Shown here: piece by piece, positions 5,496 through 8,019 of the stretch | How positions within the stretch are numbered: the stretch's first letter is position 1 | Layout of the letters: every line of letters starts with the position of its first letter | Assembly: GCA_028716305.1 (NCBI GenBank) | Contig: JAQUQA010000054.1 | Span: forward strand, 1 to 8,019 | Length of the DNA: 8,019 nt | Direction: 5' to 3' | DNA from: Candidatus Omnitrophota bacterium | GTDB lineage: Bacteria > Omnitrophota > Gorgyraeia > Gygaellales > Profunditerraquicolaceae | Made by a program: the position numbers and the translations under genes | Notes under the pieces: model-generated | What the model was told of the DNA's origin: nothing | The model's input: only the letters and a program-made list of their open reading frames with translations | Database searches by the model: none

Positions 5496-6956
5496 ATGAA
5501 AATATTATTTGTCATGCCTAAAGTAGGTGCCTGGGCAACACACGGAATACACCGTTCACCCAATCAGCTTTATGCGCATTGGGCGGCCTATATCAGGGAG
5601 AGGGGTTATGCGGACGTTTCGGTAATCGACGGTAAGGCCGATCAGATCCCCATGGAACAGTTGATCGAACAGGTAAAGGCCAAGAACCCCGATATCGTGG
5701 TGATGGGGGAGCAGTTGCACGGATACGGCGGATACGGGGTCCTGCGTCATTTTAAAGAAGCCGCTGTCGGGATAAAAAAAGCATTGCCTAAAACGAAGAT
5801 CATTTTCGGCGGTTTGTGGTATTCGGCGATGCCCGTACCCACGCTGGAAGAGAATCCCGCGGTTGATTTCGTGGTCATGGGAGAAGAAGAATCTTTCGGG
5901 GACCTGATCGAGGCCATCGATAAGCGTAAACCCTTAAAAGACGTGGGTGGCGTGACCTCCCGCGTCGACGGAGAAATCGTCATGGGGCCGCATAAGCCGC
6001 TGTTGGACGATCTGGATAAGTTGCCCTTGCCGGCGTATGATTTATTCCCGATGAATAAATATGTGGGCCATACCTATTGGAAGCCGTTCGTGGACATGGT
6101 TACTTCCCGGGGCTGCCCCTCGGCGTGTACCTTCTGTTACGAATGGGACCAGTTCGATCCGCGCTCGCCCTCTGATTTCTTGAAATGGCGCGCCAAGAGT
6201 CCCGAGCGGGTAATCGAAGAAATGGAGTTATTGCAGAAAAAATACGGGGTAAAAGTCGTGGTTATCCAGGACGATAATTTTAACGTCGACCCGGCGCGCG
6301 TAAAGAGATTCTGCGATTTGAAGAAGGCCAAGAATATCGATATCAAATGGGTTTCCCTGGGCAGGGCGATCGATTGGGTGAATTGCGAAAGCATCCTCCC
6401 GTTAATGAAGGAAACCGGTTTGTTCATGGGTGTCTTTGGCATCGAGGTCACCACGCAGTCGGAGTTGAAAAAAATCGCCAAGGGGATTACCCTTGACCAG
6501 ATCAAAAAAACCATCGAGATCCTGCGTAAAAACGACATTGCCATCGTCGCGGACATCATGATGGGGTTTGATTATGATACCGAAGAGATCGTAAAGCAGC
6601 GTTTCGAATTTACCGATAACGTGGACCCGGATATCTTGTGGGTAGGTTATGTCACGCCCGCCCCGAATTCCCCGATGTGGAGGATCGCCCTGAAGAAAAA
6701 CTGGATCGATCCCAGGAAAGTGGATTTCAGCACCTGGGATTTTCTGCATCCGGTGATCCCAACCGACCACCTTTCTATCGAAGACTTAGGCAGGCTTGGT
6801 TCATGGTGCATGCGCGAGTTCTTCTCCAAACCCGGAAGGATCAACCGGATCATGGAGAGTAATTTTGACCCGCTGGCCAAACTTTGTTTTAAGGATGTTA
6901 TGGACGGGATCAATAAATGGGAAGCGGCCGCGACAAAAGGAGAAGTACAAATTTAA
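5496..6956 (+). CDS. B12-binding domain radical SAM enzyme (class B / BchE-like architecture)
   Basis: A 486-residue enzyme with an N-terminal cobalamin-binding Rossmann-like domain (about 1-165) and a radical SAM core (about 195-410). The B12 part starts 'MKILFVMPKVGAW', has 'NPDIVVMGEQLHGYGGYG' (64-81), 'KIIFGG' (101-106) and 'DFVVMGEEE' (124-132), all usual landmarks of this architecture. A linker 'LDDLDKLPLPAYDLFP' (170-185) is typical of the family. The radical SAM motif is C207-P-S-A-C211-T-F-C214, which would bind the 4Fe-4S cluster. 'VIQDDNFNVD' (257-266), 'FGIEVTT' (314-320) and 'DIMMGFDYDTEE' (353-364) are the later core strands. Family members methylate unactivated carbons or carry out radical ring chemistry (BchE, HpnP and others). 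Substrate cannot be read from sequence, but its position between the KS pair and the ACP suggests an acyl or polyketide intermediate. Confidence 0.87.
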   Translation: MKILFVMPKVGAWATHGIHRSPNQLYAHWAAYIRERGYADVSVIDGKADQIPMEQLIEQVKAKNPDIVVMGEQLHGYGGYGVLRHFKEAAVGIKKALPKTKIIFGGLWYSAMPVPTLEENPAVDFVVMGEEESFGDLIEAIDKRKPLKDVGGVTSRVDGEIVMGPHKPLLDDLDKLPLPAYDLFPMNKYVGHTYWKPFVDMVTSRGCPSACTFCYEWDQFDPRSPSDFLKWRAKSPERVIEEMELLQKKYGVKVVVIQDDNFNVDPARVKRFCDLKKAKNIDIKWVSLGRAIDWVNCESILPLMKETGLFMGVFGIEVTTQSELKKIAKGITLDQIKKTIEILRKNDIAIVADIMMGFDYDTEEIVKQRFEFTDNVDPDILWVGYVTPAPNSPMWRIALKKNWIDPRKVDFSTWDFLHPVIPTDHLSIEDLGRLGSWCMREFFSKPGRINRIMESNFDPLAKLCFKDVMDGINKWEAAATKGEVQI

Positions 6957-6963
6957 CTTCTAA

Positions 6964-6998
6964 TCCATGGTCCATGGTTCTTGGTCCGTGGTTCATAG
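6964..6998. repeat. Degenerate 5 x 7-bp tandem repeat (TCCATGG type)
   Basis: Five consecutive heptamers: TCCATGG, TCCATGG, TTCTTGG, TCCGTGG, TTCATAG. The first two are identical and each contains the palindrome CCATGG. The array occupies most of the 62-bp gap between the radical SAM stop and the ACP ribosome binding site. Function unknown. Such CCATGG-type arrays are the sort of intergenic filler I associate with some candidate-phylum genomes. Confidence 0.7.
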
Positions 6999-7008
6999 TA
7001 AAATATAC

Positions 7009-7013
7009 GGAGG
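7009..7013 (+). promoter_or_regulatory. Ribosome binding site fixing the ACP start
   Basis: GGAGG lies 5 nt before the ATG at 7019. An in-frame upstream ATG at 6917 exists, but it lies inside the radical SAM gene and would add residues encoded by the heptamer repeat. The Shine-Dalgarno and the fit to ACP length both select 7019. Confidence 0.8.
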
Positions 7014-7018
7014 TAAAT

Positions 7019-7252
7019 ATGGAGACGAAGGAGAAGATCAGGGATATCCTGGTGCAGTTACTAAAGGTCAAACCGGAAGAGCTCAAAGACGATGTCACGC
7101 TCATTGACGGGATCGGGGTGGATTCCACGGAGATGGTGGAGGCGGTAATCGCCCTGGAAAAGGCCTTTGCGACCAAGCTTAGCCCCAAAGAGATCACCAA
7201 GAATTCCACGATCAACGAGATCGCCCAGATTATCAACTCCAAGATCGGATAA
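7019..7252 (+). CDS. Acyl carrier protein
   Basis: A 77-residue acidic four-helix carrier protein, the usual ACP length. Helix I is 'TKEKIRDILVQLLKV' (3-17), and the loop ends in 'GIGVDSTEMVEAVIALEKAF' (31-50), where S36 is the predicted 4'-phosphopantetheine attachment site and helix II follows. 'STINEIAQIINSKI' (63-76) is helix IV. The usual DSL after the loop is DST here (Thr37 for Leu), a mild departure in the surface that meets partner enzymes. It should be activated by a phosphopantetheinyl transferase encoded elsewhere and carry the growing chain for the upstream ketosynthase pair. The cyclase-family gene starts 3 nt after its stop. A housekeeping AcpP is less likely given the divergent motif and the clustering with a KS/CLF-like pair, but fatty acid synthesis cannot be excluded. 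Confidence 0.9.
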   Translation: METKEKIRDILVQLLKVKPEELKDDVTLIDGIGVDSTEMVEAVIALEKAFATKLSPKEITKNSTINEIAQIINSKIG

Positions 7253-7255
7253 GGC

Positions 7256-8019
7256 ATGAAGATCGTTGACCTTAGTTTGCCTATCGATGACAAGGCCTTT
7301 GAGGTGCACCATGTCGAGATTGAAAGAGTGGGGCATAAGGCCGGAGTAGAGAAATTTAACCGGGTGATCATGGGCAAGACCCTCTGGGGCAGGATCAAAT
7401 ATCTTTTGGGCAAGCGCATCTTAAGAAAAGAGGACCTGCCTGACGAAGAGTTCCTTTCCCTGGAAGTGGTCCATTCACCGGTACATATCGGCACGCACCT
7501 GGATTACTCCTTCCATTACGGTTCCCGTTCGGAAAATCGCCCTTCTAAGACCGCGGATGAGATTCCCTTAGAATGGTGTTATCAGAATGGGGTGCGCCTG
7601 GACCTAAAGCACAAAAAAAGTTCCGAGGTGATCAATAGAGACGACCTGGAATCCGCGCTGCAAAAGATCGGCTATGCGTTACAGCCTTTGGATATCGTAT
7701 TACTGGAAACCGGAGCGGATAAATTTTACGGGACGCCAAAATATTTCAGCGAATATCCCGGGGTAGATATCTCTGCCATCGATTACCTGCTGGATAAAGG
7801 GGTCAGGATCTTTGGAACCGATACCATGGGGATCGATCGGCCGTATAAATTCATGCTCAAGGAGTTTCTGGAGGAAAAGAAGCCTATTTACCCATCTCAT
7901 TTTTACGGCAGAAAAAGAGAGTTTATCCATATCGAAAGATTGGCCAATCTGCATAAAATTCCGGCACACGGGTTTAAGGTAATTTGTTTTCCTGTGCGGA
8001 TTAAGGATACGGGAGCGGC
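7256..8019 (+). CDS. Cyclase family protein (PF04199), 3' end beyond window
   Basis: An open frame of 254 codons still running at the window edge, so the C-terminus is missing. It opens 'MKIVDLSLPI', the usual family start. The metal-binding signature H77-I-G-T-H81-L-D83-Y-S-F-H87 matches HxGTHxDxxxH, and 'GTDTMGID' (187-194) and 'IERLANLHKIP' (226-236) are the later family landmarks. PF04199 holds kynurenine formamidase (KynB), isatin hydrolase and proteins annotated as polyketide cyclases in aromatic polyketide clusters. All are soluble metal-dependent hydrolase-fold enzymes. Directly after an ACP and in a KS/CLF-like operon, ring closure or hydrolytic release of the chain is the attractive role (inference). 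A tryptophan-catabolic formamidase is possible but has no context here. The start has only a weak, too-close AAGG and sits 3 nt after the ACP stop, suggesting translational coupling. Confidence 0.83.
   Translation, partial: MKIVDLSLPIDDKAFEVHHVEIERVGHKAGVEKFNRVIMGKTLWGRIKYLLGKRILRKEDLPDEEFLSLEVVHSPVHIGTHLDYSFHYGSRSENRPSKTADEIPLEWCYQNGVRLDLKHKKSSEVINRDDLESALQKIGYALQPLDIVLLETGADKFYGTPKYFSEYPGVDISAIDYLLDKGVRIFGTDTMGIDRPYKFMLKEFLEEKKPIYPSHFYGRKREFIHIERLANLHKIPAHGFKVICFPVRIKDTGA

Noticed and set aside
6137..6559. 140-codon open frame on the - strand
   Set aside because: It lies entirely within the radical SAM core and is explained by codon bias of the + strand gene.
764..6956. PCP_red protein plus BchE-like radical SAM enzyme as evidence of bacteriochlorophyll synthesis
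   Set aside because: No ChlL/ChlN/ChlB body, Mg-chelatase or other pigment genes are present, and both families are widespread in non-phototrophs.
6910..7494. 194-codon open frame on the - strand
   Set aside because: It covers the ACP gene and the ends of two other confidently identified + strand genes, and its translation (Ser/Ile/Leu-rich low complexity) resembles no family. It is an antisense shadow.
2847..8019. Naming the cluster a ladderane, aryl polyene or aromatic polyketide pathway
   Set aside because: Each shares some elements, but diagnostic genes (dehydratases, ketoreductases, aromatases, desaturase-like enzymes) are not in the window, so a specific product is unsupported.

Overview
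The window reads as a dense, single-strand block of eight genes from a Gram-negative-type, probably uncultured anaerobic bacterium. The combination of stand-alone PCP_red protein, TIGR04076 protein, cobalamin radical SAM enzyme and long 'AAAGCGCAAAG' / 'TCCATGG' intergenic repeats resembles what I know of Candidatus Omnitrophota and related candidate phyla. That placement is an inference from gene content and style, not from a marker gene, and should be held loosely. All genes lie on the + strand. Long open frames on the - strand are codon shadows.

Layout. 88-585: small flavodoxin-fold protein with a consensus-like promoter so close to its ATG that the mRNA may be nearly leaderless. 586-763: AT-rich regulatory gap with a second sigma70-type promoter and a perfect 18-bp palindrome plus repeated half-sites at the expected transcription start. 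764-2046: a stand-alone PCP_red-domain protein overlapping (ATGA) a ketopantoate-reductase-like dehydrogenase. 2153-2734: a tandem-duplicated TIGR04076 protein. 2847-5341: a ketosynthase with an intact Cys-His-His triad, followed with a TAATG overlap by a second ketosynthase-fold protein that has lost all three catalytic residues (a chain-length-factor-like partner). 5496-6956: a B12-binding radical SAM enzyme. 7019-7252: an acyl carrier protein. 7256-end: a metal-dependent 'cyclase family' (PF04199) protein cut by the window edge.

How they may work together. KS + catalytically dead KS + ACP is the minimal architecture of a type II polyketide (or specialised type II fatty acid) synthase. A cyclase-family enzyme directly after the ACP strengthens the polyketide-like reading. 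The radical SAM enzyme sits between the KS pair and the ACP and is the natural candidate for C-methylation, ring formation or another radical step on the acyl chain. The flavodoxin could supply electrons and the PanE-like protein could be a tailoring reductase, but this is conjecture. The cluster runs off the right edge, so further tailoring genes are expected there. The product cannot be named from this window.

Three of the intergenic gaps (2038-2134, 2736-2830, 5333-5481) are filled almost exactly from stop codon to ribosome binding site by members of one self-complementary repeat family. In two cases the repeat itself supplies the last residues and stop codon of the upstream gene. A 5 x 7-bp degenerate 'TCCATGG' array sits before the ACP. 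No tRNA, rRNA, CRISPR, transposase or convincing intrinsic terminator was seen.
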